Notes: generated by a model not told the origin, from the sequence alone. A stretch of DNA of 64,000 bases from Antedon mediterranea (GCF_964355755.1 NC_092674.1:24578001-24642000), one strand, 5' to 3'; positions 12,901 to 25,947 are shown, numbered from the stretch's first letter. Made by a program: numbers and translations.

Positions 12901-15900
12901 GGGGTACAGTTATTATAGAGCACAATTAAGAGTACATATTTTAGACAAATCTAACAGTACTATTGGTTGAGAAATCATCTATTGAACAACCCAATAATAC
13001 AGGACATTCAAGTAGTTAGACATGTGTAGGGGTACAGTTATTATAGAGCACAATTAAGAGTACATATTTTAGACAAATCTAACAGTACTATTTGTTGAAA
13101 AATCATCTATTGAACAACCCAATAATACAGGACATTCAAGTAGTTAGACATGTGTAGGGGTACAGTTATTATAGAGCACAATTAAGAGTACATATTTTAG
13201 ACAAATCTAACAGTACTATTTGTTGAAAAATCATCTATTGAACAACCCAATAATACAGGACATTCAAGTAGTTAGACATGTGTAGGGGTACAGTTATTAT
13301 AGAGCAAAATTAAGAGTACATATTTTAGACAAATCTAACAGTACTATTTGTTGAAAAATCATCTATTGAACAACCCAATAATACAGGACATTCAAGTAGT
13401 TAGACATGTGTAGGGGTACAGTTATTATAGAGCACAATTAAGAGTACATATTTTAGACAAATCTAACAGTACTATTGGTTGAGAAATCATCTATTGAACA
13501 ACCCAATAATACAGGACATTCAAGTAGTTAGACATGTGTAGGGGTACAGTTATTATAGAGCACAATTAAGAGTACATATTTTAGACAAATCTAACAGTAC
13601 TATTTGTTGAAAAATTATCTATTGAACAACTCAACAATACAGGACATTAAAGTAGTCAGACAAGTGTAGGGGTACAGTTATTATAGAGCACAATTAAGAG
13701 TACATATTTTAGACAAATCTAACAGTACTATTTGTTGAAAAATCATCTATTGAACAACTCAACAATACAGGACATTCAAGTAGTTAGACATGTGTAGGGG
13801 TACAGTTATTATAGAACACAATTAAGAGTACATTGTAGTTTGATCTATTGGTTGTAGGATTAATTTAAACACAGCAATGCAGTTCAGTTTAGTTAGTTGT
13901 TTAGGGCAAAATAAGACAACAAATCTAACAGTGTAATTGGTTGAGAAATCATCTATTGAACAACTCAATAATACAGGACATTCAAGTAGTTAGACATGTC
14001 TGGGGGGACAGTTATTATAGAACACAATTAAGAGTAAATTGTAGTTGTTATCAATTGGTTGTTGAAGAAATTTAAACACAGCAATGCAGTTCAGGTTAGT
14101 TAGTTGTTTAGGGCAAAATTAAACACAGGATTGCAGTTTAGTTTAGTTGGTTGTAGGTGAAATTTAAACACAGCAATACAGTTCAGTTTAGTTAGTTGTT
14201 TAGGGCAAAATAAAACAGCAAATCTAACAGTGTAATTGGTTGAGAAATCATCTATTGAACAACTCAATAATACAGAACATTCAGGTAGTTAGACATGTCT
14301 GGGGGGACAGTTATTATAGAACACAATTAAGAGTAAATTGTAGTTTTTATCAATTGGTTGTAGAAGAAATTTAAACACAGCAATGCAGTTCAGGTTAGTT
14401 AGTTGTTTAGGGCAAAATTAAACACAGGAATGCAGTTAATTTTAGTTGGTTGTATGAGAAATTTAAACACAGCAATGCAGTTCAGTTTAGTTAGTTGTTT
14501 AGGGCAAATTTAAACACAGCAATGCAGTTCAGTTTAGTTAGTTGCTTTAGGACAAAGTTAAACAAGGAATTCAGTTTAGTTAATTACTTACGACAAAATT
14601 AAACAGAGGAATGCAGTTCAATTTAGTTAGTTGTTTAGGGCAAAATAAAACACAGCACATCTAACAGTATAATTGGTTGAGAAATCATCTGTAGAACAAC
14701 TAAAAAATACAGGACAATCAAGTACTTAGATAGGTCTAGGGGTACAGTTATTATAGAACACAATTAAGAGTACATATTTTAGACAAATCTAAAAGTATAA
14801 TTGGTTGAAAAATCATCCATTAAACAACCCAATAATACAGGACATTCAAGTAGTTAGACATGTGTAGGGGTACAGTTATTATATAACCCATTTTGGAGTA
14901 CATATTTGACAACTCTAACAGTATAATTGGTTGAGAAATCATCTATTCAACAACCAAATGGACATTCAAGTAGACATGTGTAAGGATACAGTTATTATAG
15001 AACACAATTAAGAGTACATATTTTAGACAAATCTAACAGAATAATAATACAGGACATTCAAGTAGTTAGACATGTGTAGGGGTAATAGTTATTATAGAAC
15101 ACAATTAAGATTACATATTTTAGAAAAATCTAACAGTATAATTGGTTGAGACATTTTTGGTTGTAGGACACAATCATAGCAGTTCAGTTTAGTTTAGTTG
15201 GTTGTAGGACACAATTAAACAGAGCAATTCAGTTTAGTTTAGTTGGTTGTAGGACACAATTAAACAGAGCAATTCAGTTTAGTTTAGTTGGTTGTAGGAC
15301 ACAATTAAACCGAGCAATTCAGTTTAGTTTAGTTGGTTTTAGGACACAATTAAACAGAGCAATTCAGTTTAGTTTAGTTGGTTGTAGGACACAATTAAAC
15401 AGAGCAATTCAGTTTAGTTTAGTTGGTTTTAGGACACAATTAAACACAGCAGTTCAGCTCAGTTCAGTTTAGTTGTTTGTAGAACAAAATGAAACAGAGC
15501 AATTCAGTTTAGTTTAGTTAGTTGTAGGACATAATTAAACACAGCAATTCAGTTCAGTTTAGTTGTTTGTAGAACAAAATGAAACAGAGCAATTCAGTTT
15601 AGTTTAGTTGGTTGTAGGACACAATTAAACAGAGCATTTCAGTTTAGTTTAGTTGGTTGTAGGACACAATTAAACACAGCAATTCAGTTTAGTTTAGTTT
15701 AGTTGGTTGTAGGACACAATTAAACACAGCATTTCAGTTTAGTTTAGTTGGTTGTAGAACAAAATTAAACCGAGCAATTCAGTTTAGATTAGTTGGTTGT
15801 AGGACACAATTAAACACAGCAATTCATCTATTAGCCAAAACAATAATACAGAGCATTCAAATATTTAGACATATGTAGGGGTACAGTTATTGTAGACAAC

Positions 15901-18900
15901 AATTAAGATAATATATTTTAGACAAATTTAAAAGTATAATTGGTTGGTAAATTATCTAGTAGACAACAAAACAATACAGAACATTCAAATATTTAGACAT
16001 GTGTAGGGGTACAGTTATTATAGAACATCATTAAGGGTACATATTTTAGACAAATCTAAAAGTATAATTGGTTAAGAAATTGTATAGTAGACAACACAAT
16101 AATACAGAACATTCAAATATTTAGACTTGTGTAATTCAGTTTAGTTTAGTTGGTTGTAAGACACAATTAAACATAGCAATTCAGTTTAGTTTAGTTGGTT
16201 GTAAGACAAAATTAAATAGAGAAGTTTATTTAAGTTGGTTGTAGAACAAAATTAAACAGAGCAATTCAGTTTAGTTTAGTTGGTTGTTGGACAAAATTAA
16301 ACACAGCAGTTCAGGTTATAGGACACAATTAAGAGTAAATATTTGAGACAAATCTAACAGAATAATTGGTTGAGAAATCTATCTATCTAATCTATTAGAC
16401 AACACAATATTACAGCACATTCAAGTAGTTAAACATGTGTAGGGGTAGAGTTCTTATAGAACCCATTTGGGAGTACATATTTTAAACAAATCTAACAGTA
16501 TAATTGGTTGAGAAATCATCTATAGAACAATCCAATAATACAGGACATTCAGGTAGTTAGACATGTGTAGGGGTACAGTTATTATAGAACACAATTAAGA
16601 GTACATTGTAGTTTAATCTATTGGTTGTAGGATAAATTTAAACACAGCAATGCAGTTCAGTTTAGTTAGTTGTTTAGGGCAAAATTAAACACAGGAATGC
16701 AGTTAATTTTAGTTGGTTGTAGGAGAAATTTAAACAGAGCAATGCAGTTCAGTTTAGTTAGTTGTTAAGGGCAAAATTAAACATAGGAATGCAGTTCCGT
16801 TCAGTTGGTTGTATGAGAAATTTAAACACAGCAATGCAGTTCAGTTTAGTTAGTTGTTAAGGGCAAAATTAAACATAGGAATGCAGTTCAGTTTAGTTGG
16901 TTGTATGAGAAATTTAAACACAGCAATGCAGTTCAGTTTAGTTAGTTGTTAAGGGCAAAATTAAACACAGGAATGCAGTTCAGTTTAGTTGGTTGTATGA
17001 GAAATTTAAACACAGCAATGCAGTTCAGTTTAGTTAGTTGTTAAGGGCAAAATTAAACATAGGAATGCAGTTCAGTTTAGTTGGTTGTATGAGAAACTTA
17101 AACACAGCAATGCAGTTCAGTTTAGTTGGTTGTATGAGAAATTTAAACACAGCAATGCCGTTCAGTTTAGTTGGTTGTATGAGAAATTTAAACACAGCAA
17201 TGCAGTTCAGTTTAATTGGTTGTATGAGAAATTTAAACACAGCAATGCAGTTCAGTTTAGTTAGTTGCTTAAGGACAAAGTTAAGCAAGGAATTCAGTTT
17301 AGTTAATTACTTACGACAAAATTAAACAGAGGAATGCAGTTGAATATAGTTAGTTGTTTAGGGCAAAATAAAACACAGCACATCTAACAGTATAATTGGT
17401 TGAGAAATCATCTGTAGAACAACTAAAAAATACAGGACAATCAAGTACTTAGATAGGTCTAGGGGTACAGTTATTATAGAACACAATTAAGAGTACATAT
17501 TTTAGACAAATCTAAAAGTATAATTGGTTGAAAAATCATCCATTAAACAACCCAATAATACAGGACATTCAAGTAGTTAGACATGTGTAGGGGTACAGTT
17601 ATTATAGAACACAATTAAGAGTACATATTTTAGACAAATCTAACAGAATAATAATACAGGACATTCAAGTAGTTAGACATGTGTAGGGGTAATAGTTATT
17701 ATAGAACACAATTAGGATTACATATTTTAGAAAAATCTAACATTATAATTGGTTGAGACATTTTTGGTTGTAGGACGCAATCACAGCAGTTCAGTTTAGT
17801 TTAGTTGGTTGTAGGACACAATCACAGCAGTTTAGTTTAGTTGGTTGTAGAACAAAATTAAACAGAGCAATTCAGTTTAGTTTAGTTGGTTGTAGGACAA
17901 AATTAAACACAGTAGCTTAGTTTAGTTTAGTTGGTTTTAGGACACAATTAAACACAGCAGTTCAGTTTAGTTTAGAACAAAATAAACAGAGAAATTCAGT
18001 TTAGTTTAGTTGGTTGTAGGACAGAATTTAACAGAGCAATTCAGTTTATTTTATTTGGTTGTAGAACAACATTAAACACAGCAATTCTAATTTAGCTTAG
18101 TTGGCTGTAGGACACAATTAAACAGAGTAATTCAGTTTAGTTTAGTTGGTTGTAAGACACAATTAAATATAGCAATTCAGTTTAGTTTAGTTGGTTTTAG
18201 GACACAATTAAACATAGCAATTCAGTGTAGTTTAGTTGGTTTTAGGACACAATTAAACATAGCAATTCAGTTTAGTTTAGTTGGTTTTAGGACACAATTA
18301 AACAGAGTAATTCAGTTTAGTTTAGTTGGTTGTAAGACACAATTAAACATAGCAATTCAGTTTAGTTTAGTTGGTTGTAGGGCACAATTAAACAGAGCAA
18401 TTCAGTTTAGTTTAGTTGGTTGTAGGACACAATTAAACAGAGCAATTCAGTTTAGTTTAGTTGGTTTTAGGACACAATTAAACAGAGCAATTCAGTTTAG
18501 TTTAGTTGGTTGTAGGACACAATTAAACAGAGCGATTCAGTTTAGTTTAGTTGGTTTTAGGACACAATAAAACACAGCAGTTCAGCTCAGTTCAGTTTAG
18601 TTGTTTGTAGAACAAAATGAAACAGAGCAATTCAGTTTAGTTTAGTTGGTTGTAGGACACAATTAAACACAGCAATTCAGTTTAGTTTAGTTGGTTGTAG
18701 GACACAATTAAACAGAGCATTTCAGTTTAGTTTAGTTGGTTGTAGGACACAATTAAACATAGCAATTCAGTTTAGTTTAGTTGGTTGTAGGACACAATTA
18801 AACATAGCAATTCAGTTTAGTTTAGTTGGTTGTAGGACACAATTAAACAGAGCATTTCAGTTTAGTTTAGTTGGTTGTAGGACACAATTAAACATAGCAA

Positions 18901-21740
18901 TTCAGTTTAGTTTAGTTGGTTGTAGGACAAAATTAAACACAGCAATTCAGTTTAGTTTAGTTGGTTGTAGGACACAATTAAACAGAGCATTTCAGTTTAG
19001 TTTAGTTGGTTGTAGGACACAATTAAACACAGCAATTCAGTTTAGTTTAGTTTAGTTGGTTGTAGGACACAATTAAACATAGCAGTTCAGTTTAGTCTAG
19101 TTTGTTGTAGAACAATATTAAACATAGCAATTCAGTTTAGATTAGTTGGTTGTAGGACACAATTAAATACAGCAATTCATCTATTAGCCAAAACAATAAT
19201 ACAGAGCATTCAAATATTTAGACATATGTAGGGGTACAGTTATTGTAGACAACAATTAAGATAATATATTTTAGACAAATTTAAAAGTATAATTGGTTGG
19301 GAAATTATCTAGTAGACAACAACACAATACAGAACATTCAAATATTTAGACATGTGTAGGGGTACAGTTATTATAGAACATCATTAAGGGTACATATTTT
19401 AGACAAATCTAAAAGTATAATTGGTTAAGAAATTATCTAGTAGACAACACAATAATACAGAACATTCATATATTTAGACTTGTGCAATTCAGTTTAGTTT
19501 AGTTGGTTGTAAGACACAATTAAACATAGCAATTCAGTTTAGTTTAGTTGGTTGTAAGACAAAATTAAATAGAGAAGTTTATTTAAGTTGGTTGTAGAAC
19601 AAAATTAAACAGAGCAATTCAGTTTAGTTTAATTGGTTGTAGGACAAAATTAAACACAGCAGTTCAGGTTATAGGACACAATTAAGAGTAAATATTTGAG
19701 ACAAATCTAACAGAATAATTGGTTGAGAAATCTATCTATCTAATCTATTAGACAACACAATATTACAGCACATTCAAGTAGTTAAACATGTGTAGGGGTA
19801 GAGTTCTTATAGAACCCATTTGGGAGTACATATTTTAAACATATTTAACAGAATAATTGGTTAAGAAATTATCTATTAGACAACACAATAATACAGAGCA
19901 TTCAAGTAGTTAGACATGTGTAGGGGTACAGTTATTATAGAACACAATTAAGAGTACATTGTAGTTTGATCTATTGGTTGTAGGATAAATTTAAACACAG
20001 CAATGCAGTTCAGTTTAGTTAGTTGCTTAAGGACAAAGTTAAACAAAGGAATTCAGTTTAGTTTTGTTAGTTCTTACAACAAAATTAAAGAGAGGAATGC
20101 AGTTTAATTTAGTTAGTTGTTTAGAGCAAAATAAAAAACAGCAAATCTAACACTATAATTGGTTAAGAACTTTTAGACAAAACAATTATACATGGTACAG
20201 TTATTATAGAACACAATTAGGAGTAAATATTTTAGACAAATCTGAAGTATAATTAGTTGAGAAATTCTATATGAACCAACCCAATAATACAGGACATTCA
20301 AGTTGTTAGACATGTGTAGGGTACAGTTATTATAGAGCACAATTAAGACTCGAGTACATATTTTAGACAAATCTAACAGTATAATTTGGTTGAGAAATCA
20401 TCTAATAGACAGCACAATAATACAGGAAATTCTATTAGTTCACATTTGTAGGGAGGGGTACAGATATTATAGAACACAATTAGGAGTACATATTTTAGAC
20501 AAATCTAACATTAAAACTGGTTGAGTAATCATCTATAGAACAACCCAACAATACAGGACATTCAAGTAGTTAGACATGTATAGGGGTACAGTTATTATAG
20601 CACACAATTAAGAGTACATATTTTAGACAAATCTGAAGTATAATTAGTTGATAAATCATCTATTGAACAACTCAACAATACAAGACATTCAAGTAGTTAG
20701 GTTACAGTTATTATAGAGCACAATTTAGAGTAAATATTTTAGACAAATTTAACAGTACAATTTGAGAAATAATCTATTGAACAACCCAATAATACACATT
20801 TCACATTTAACTAGTTACATGTGTGTAGGGGTACAGTTATTATAGCACACAATTTTAGACAAATAATTTGTTTAGAAATCATCCATTAGACAACACAACG
20901 ACACAGGACATTCAAGAAGTTAGACATCTGTGGGGATACAGTTATTATACAGCACGATTAAGAGTACAGCTGTATTTTAGACAAATCTAACAGAATAAAT
21001 TGTTTAGAAATCATCTGGTAAACAACACAACAGTACAGAACATTTAAGTAGTTAGACATCTGTAGGGGTACAGTTATTATAAAACATATATACTAGACAA
21101 ATCTACCAATACAACTGTTTGAAAAATCATTTATTAGACAATAAAACAATACAGGACACTTAACTAATTTCTTAGAAAAAAACAATTACCAATTTAATTA
21201 TACACCCAAATGCAAAAACCAAAAGTAACTATTGTTAAACAACTGTACTTTTAGTAGTATTATTGATACAATTTTAATGTTTGCAGTCAATTAAATGAAC
21301 ACTTAACATGCTTATTGTGAAACCTGGTTAAATCCTGCAATATTCTTCTACCCACAGTGTGTTGCTGTTTGGACTGTCATTGAAGGAGCATTTTCATAGA
21401 ATGAGCATACTGAAGTAGAAGTCTAAATTTATTCACCTATTCATTTGAAACTCATCAACATTATACAGCAGCAGCTCCATAGTGTTTGGTTGCATGAATG
21501 ATTGGCCAGGACTTGTATTCAATGACATTTTTTAACAAACGTTACATAGATGCTTACATAGGCCTTAATTCTTTAGCCTTTCCAGGTTAAACTATTAAAT
21601 GTGTTACCTTTTATAAGAAATAATTATTTTGAATTAATTTAAGCTCTTCCCTTACAGTTTGTTTTTTAGTATTTTGTAAGTTTTATTTTAATTTGTCATT
21701 AAATTAAATCAAAGATGAAATAAAGTTATAAAAGTTGTCT

Positions 21741-22516
21741 TCAATTCTGTGTGCACCTGCTTTTATCTAATACATACAGCTACAGATGAAGGCTGCAGTG
21801 GGGTTCTAGTCATTCCATTTATTACTATTCTCTCCTTATTTTGCTCACACTGGGCCACTATTTAAAAAGCTCATCATCCTAAAGTTAAATGACTTGCATT
21901 AATTTTATTAATCTTCAGTGTTCATGTTTTTGGAAGACAGTACATCTTTAGGTCAATGTGATTGGTTTTTTTAAACTGGTTATATATACTTGTTAAACCT
22001 TATTTCTGATTTACTTTAAACTGAAACCTTTTGTTTTGCTGAAAAGGGTCAAGTCATGACAAGTGCTTTTGCACTTCTGGACTTGATCCTGACTGCCATA
22101 ATTATGAGGTTTACTACATTAAACATGAATTTAAAATGAATTATGAGAACCCTAGCACATGATGATGTTTATGGATGGAGTTGTTGATTTTCTTGTCCAT
22201 AATTCTTGTAACATCCAAAGTTGTATAACACTGCATCAGTGTTGTCCACAGCGTAGGTCTATTAGTGTCTGTCAACATATGGTTTTTATTATATAAAATG
22301 TTATCAACTACATGTTATTAACATGCTCCAATGTTATTTTCTATTTATTTTCGACCAAAAACAAGTTAAAAAAACAATCTTGTATAGTCAATGTATTCAA
22401 TTATAATCTCTATTCATCTGTTTAAAAAGAAATATAACATCATGTTTGCATGTACTTGATAACATTTTGTCATACAAACTTACTTGGTGTAGATTACTGT
22501 AGAAGCTTACTAAACT
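21741..22516. other. No gene seen; MITE end fragment
   Basis: Near 21895-21956 the right end of the TTTAAAGATGTATTG family is visible (TTCATGTTTTTGGAAGACAG then TACATCTTTA). The rest is unremarkable AT-rich sequence. Confidence 0.5.
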
Positions 22517-23150
22517 TAAAGCCCCATTCCCTACGTTTTTTAGATCTAATTTAAGATCACAAACTATATTTAATGTAAAAATAATACTATATGGTCCTAT
22601 TGCGATAACTTTTTTCGTCTTTAAACGGTTAAAAATGTGAAAAATAAATCGATTTTAATAATTATAGCGGCCCGCTATAAATCCCAAAATGCATTGCGCG
22701 CGGATTGATATTGTTGTTTTTCACCTGTAATTCGCCCACTTTTCGATCGATCGTGAAGCCAAAACAAATGGAAGACTCCTAACTTTTCAGCGAAAATACT
22801 GGGTTTTCCCCAATTTGTATCAACGGAGTCTGGCAAAAATAGAAAGACAATTAATGCAGCAACTATACAACGTCAGACTAGGTATATAGCTAGCGTACGA
22901 TGTTCGTACGTTACCGATGTTTACCAGCTAGGCCTACAAAACTAAGCCTAGCTAGGCTAGGCCTGAGACCGTCCACGAGAGGTCGATCGCCGCGAGCTAC
23001 TTAGGTAGTGCATTGTTTCTCACTTTTTATCATAATTTACCATAAAACGTACATTTAAGACAAGGAATGACATGGTTTAATGTTTTTAAAGTGATATATA
23101 TGTATTATTTTCCAAAAAACGTCCAAAATTGCAGGGAAGGGGTCTTTAAT
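22517..23150. repeat. Non-autonomous DNA element, long form
   Basis: About 630 bp with inverted ends (AAAGCCCCATTCCCTACG at left, CAGGGAAGGGGTCTTTAA at right). Its right third (GAGCTACTTAGGTAGTGCATT, GTTTCTCACTTTTT, ACCATAAAACGTACATTTAAG) reappears inverted at 33988-34196. The middle is relatively CpG-rich (GCGCGCGGATT, GATCGATCG). No coding frame is seen. Confidence 0.65.
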
Positions 23151-23639
23151 CTAGGTACTTGGAAATAGTAACCCACCCCACACTCAGCTTTGTACGTCAC
23201 TAATTTATTGAGAAAAATACAAAACTACAGTAAAGTAAACACATTTGCTGATTTACCTTTATTAATTAGTTTTTATTAATGATTTTGACACCTTTTTTCA
23301 AGTTAAACACAGGCCTACTACTATCATTTGCTATTTATTACTGTATTTTGTATTCTCATCATCATCTTTTATTATTAGTATTTCTGGACAGCGTCAGCTA
23401 CATCATCTTCATTGATTCCAGACAAGACAAATGTTCTTCCACCAACATTATTAGTTGGTTATTATTCTCAACTAACTTTTAGGATGGGCTTTAAAACTTT
23501 CACATCTTTTTATATTAATATATTATAATATCACAACCTAAAAGAAATAAAATAATTATTTAACAATTTGCATAACACATTTAGAAATAAAATTAAACAC
23601 AGGTATTAGTTATTACTAAAAGGTACTGTAGTGTAAAAC
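23151..23639. other. No gene seen
   Basis: AT-rich. One open frame of 67 codons at 23279-23482 has a hydrophobic low-complexity translation and no start or splice context that supports it. Confidence 0.5.
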
Positions 23640-23930
23640 ACATACAGCATAAAAAAGCCTTGCTTAAGGCCTACCTACTAGGCTAGGCTAGGCCTAGTCC
23701 TGTATAGCCTACAGACAGGCCCTGCCTAGCTAGGGCCTACCTACATATGTGGGCTACAGGCCTAGTAGGTTAGGCCTAAGCCTAGGTCCTCTATTAAGCT
23801 AGGCCTAGTAGCCTACTACTACTAGGCCTATAGGCCTAGGCTAGGCTTGACTATATGATGAGCCCTATAGGCCTAGGCCGGGCCTAGTAGGGCCTAGCCT
23901 ACTAGGGCCTACCTAGACTATATAATCAAT
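23640..23930. repeat. Second AGGCCT cluster
   Basis: Dense TAGGCCTA and CTAGGCTAGGCC motifs as at 5740-6300. Confidence 0.7.
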
Positions 23931-24239
23931 TGATTTATTTGATTTGAAAAGACTTCGAGTCTAACAACAAAGCCCCGATATGGGTAAAAACCCTACCTGC
24001 CTAGGCTCCTAGCCTATGTTTGGTACAAAATACACAAAATTACGTACATTAATTATTTTTTATAAATAAATAAAGTTGTTGGAAAGCCTGAAATCCGTGG
24101 CAAATGGCAAATCATAATTTCATCGCACATCACATTTCCTTTCAATTTTTGAAGAATAAATAACGGAAGTGACGTCACATGGGCAATGAAAACTCCAACG
24201 TAGCAAACGTCCATAGCCAACGTAGCAAAATGACAGTAG

Positions 24240-24349
24240 CAAACGGCCAAAAAGTCTTGAATTCGTAGCAATCGGCCATTTGAGTTCTTCAGAACGTAGC
24301 AATCGGCCATTTGAGTTCTTCAGAACGTAGCAATCGGCCAACAAGATCT

Positions 24350-24350
<1 letters not shown>
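24240..24350. repeat. Short tandem CGTAGCAATCGGCC unit
   Basis: A unit of about 35 bases containing GAACGTAGCAATCGGCC and ATTTGAGTTCTTCA repeats two to three times, preceded by related AACGTAGCAAA pieces from about 24190. It abuts the TA microsatellite. Confidence 0.6.

Positions 24351-24434
<84 letters not shown>
24351..24434. repeat. TA dinucleotide microsatellite
   Basis: An uninterrupted alternating TA run of roughly 80 bases. It can form cruciform or slipped structures and is prone to assembly error. Confidence 0.95.
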
Positions 24435-24435
<1 letters not shown>

Positions 24436-24560
24436 GCAACGCAAGTGAGTGGACCAATGACAAGCGACAGTTGGAATAATCCATCGCTTATGATTGGTCA
24501 AATCCCTTGTGTTGCGGTACGTCCTTGGGTTGCGTCTCTATAGTGGGAACCACGAATAAA
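24435..24560 (+). repeat. MITE, GTTCCCACT / CGCAACGCAAG family
   Basis: Starts CGCAACGCAAGTGAGTGG, contains ACAAGCGACAG and CCATCGCTTATGATTGGTCA, and ends GCGTCTCTATAGTGGGAACC. It matches 62983-63100 closely. Confidence 0.6.
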
Positions 24561-25075
24561 TCCAACTTTATAGTCTGTTAATGCGCACGTTACAATCCTT
24601 TTTTGCTCGCACTGTGTCAAGCCTGCATGCGTGATATTAATGTTCATACTAGTAGCATAAAACTTGTTCTAAATATTTTAGTGTTGAAGTAACATTCTCT
24701 AAATAAAAAACAATCTACGTAATTCAGAAGTAGTTGTCATTATGAATAAATGCATAATTTTTATGTCTCATGCGTCCAATACGAAACGTAGATTATGTGA
24801 TATATTTGCTGTAAGAAAACTCAATTATGAAAAATCCACATCAATTACGACGACAGAAATAATTACCCCAACACCTTATCTATATTTACTGAGGCATTTA
24901 TGAGGGAAACAAATGAAGCAAATCGAAATGTTATGGTTGTATAGAAAAGAATCATGTACAGTATGGCCAATGATGTGTGTTGACACTCAAATACCGAGCG
25001 GAACAACAACATCACAACTGGTCCCCGGTTGCGCATTACTTAAATCGGAAAAGAAATTGAATATATTATATAAAA
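24561..25075. other. No gene seen
   Basis: No recognisable gene or repeat. A 63-codon frame at 24913-25104 overlaps the next repeat and looks like chance. Confidence 0.5.
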
Positions 25076-25265
25076 AATATATAAATCAAAAGGCAAATTA
25101 CTGAAAACAAATGACAATGATGTGGGTATCAGTGGCTGGATCTCAATAGAGATACAAAAAAAAGCGAAAAGCTAAATCAAAACGTTGGTAGTAATAAAGA
25201 AGTGAAACAACCAGAAAAAAGTTAGTAGAGCTTTTGGGCAAAACTAGCCCTTCATGCAGAGCAAG
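25076..25265 (+). repeat. Interspersed repeat shared with 41682-41845
   Basis: Shared runs include AAATGACAATG, TGTGGGTATCAGT, GCTGGATCTCAAT, GAGATACAAAAAAAA, GCTAAATCAAAACG and AAACTAGTCCTTCAT (here AAACTAGCCCTTCAT). Class unknown. Confidence 0.7.
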
Positions 25266-25294
25266 TCAGCATACTTGGTGGACAAAGTAGATAG

Positions 25295-25551
25295 TTCCAC
25301 CAAAAATTTGATCGATAAAAAAATATATTTACCTGAAAAAACTGTAATTAAGCAAAATAGTCAAATTGACAGCCAGACAATGGGTGTTTGATTGAATTTA
25401 ACCATTTATTTTGTCATTTTATAAGTGAAAACAATATTTTCCCGGGTTTTTTTTCCTATGGAAGTCATTGATTTTATTAAAACTACTCAATAACCTATTC
25501 AAAATCTGATTAAATGAATTTCATGTTTTTGGGGGACAATACATCTTTAAA
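25295..25551. repeat. MITE, TTTAAAGATGTATTG family, left end lost
   Basis: Internal segments and the right terminus (GGGGGACAATACATCTTTAA) match 2175-2519. The left inverted repeat is missing. Confidence 0.65.
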
Positions 25552-25940
25552 TAAATAAAAATAAATTTATTTTACATACACAAAAAGTGTGTGTCCAAGC
25601 ACAGCAAAAAGGTTGGTCGGTCAGTCGGTCCTATTTTATAAATTACAAATAGATACATAATAATGCTAGTTTGGCTAACAAAATTATTTCTGGGCAAAAA
25701 TCAAAAACAGAATTAGATCGAAATATAATTGCACTGATGCGTGCGATTTCTATATTTAAAAAATCTAAATAAATAAATAAATACAATTAGGAGAATCTGG
25801 CATATGCAACAACAATTTTCAAAGCCGGGTGAATGAATTGACAATGTCAGATAAGAATGGAATCCCTTTGTAATATCATAAGTTATAATATCGAATTCAA
25901 AGATATTTATTTATAACAGTTATAGGCCTTCTATGTTGTT
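25552..25940. other. No gene seen
   Basis: AT-rich. It may include the 3' untranslated region of the minus-strand BRICHOS-like gene, whose stop codon is at 25948-25950. Confidence 0.4.
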
Positions 25941-25947
25941 TACAGGT

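Larger units (their letters stand above)
7271..21170. repeat. Large tandem array of 45-bp and 128-bp units
   Basis: Almost the whole interval is built of two related unit types. The 128-bp unit carries ACAGTTATTATAGA, ACACAATTAAGAGTACAT, TTTAGACAAATCTAACAGT, AATCATCTATTGAACAAC and TAGTTAGACATGTGTAGGGG; its period is exactly 128 across starts at 12891, 13019, 13147, 13275 and 13403. The 45-bp unit (TAGTTGGTTGTAGGACAC, AATTAAACAGAGCAATTCAG) keeps a strict 45-base period, for example 18423, 18468 and 18513. Blocks of the two alternate. A larger duplication places 14.58-16.6 kb over 17.30-19.98 kb. The array interrupts around 8.2-9.9 kb, where the A/B modules lie. No coding capacity is credible. 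Confidence 0.9.
5560..21740 (+). ncRNA. Possible spliced noncoding RNA locus with duplicated exon modules
   Basis: Seven splice-bounded blocks lie on the plus strand in order. A first exon would end near 5625 (CAG|GTATAC) or 5632 (CC|GTAAGT). Module A occurs at 6705-6785, 8558-8635 and 9322-9406, each after a pyrimidine tract plus AG and ending TATG or GATG before GT. Module B occurs at 7096-7159, 8888-8959 and 9727-9784, each after TTTCAG and ending AAG|GTAAT. A last exon would begin at 21358 (CCCACAG|TGTG) and end after AATAAA at 21719-21724. A and B alternate A-B-A-B-A-B, and splice signals persist while flanks diverge. No convincing coding frame exists: A1 has a stop near its end, while A2-B2-A3 joined would give only about 66 codons. 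The last intron would contain the large tandem array. Selection on RNA is inference; the modules could also be parts of a duplicated transposon. Confidence 0.3.

Noticed and set aside
17034-17325. Overlapping open frames on both strands with a 15-residue repeat
   Set aside because: The 45-bp tandem unit is a multiple of three and lacks stops in these frames; it is part of the array.
7271-21170. CRISPR-like array of regularly spaced repeats
   Set aside because: The whole unit repeats, with no unique spacers between short repeats; the context is an animal genome with introns.
24289-24501. Minus-strand open frame with a long Tyr-Ile repeat
   Set aside because: It is only the TA microsatellite read as codons.
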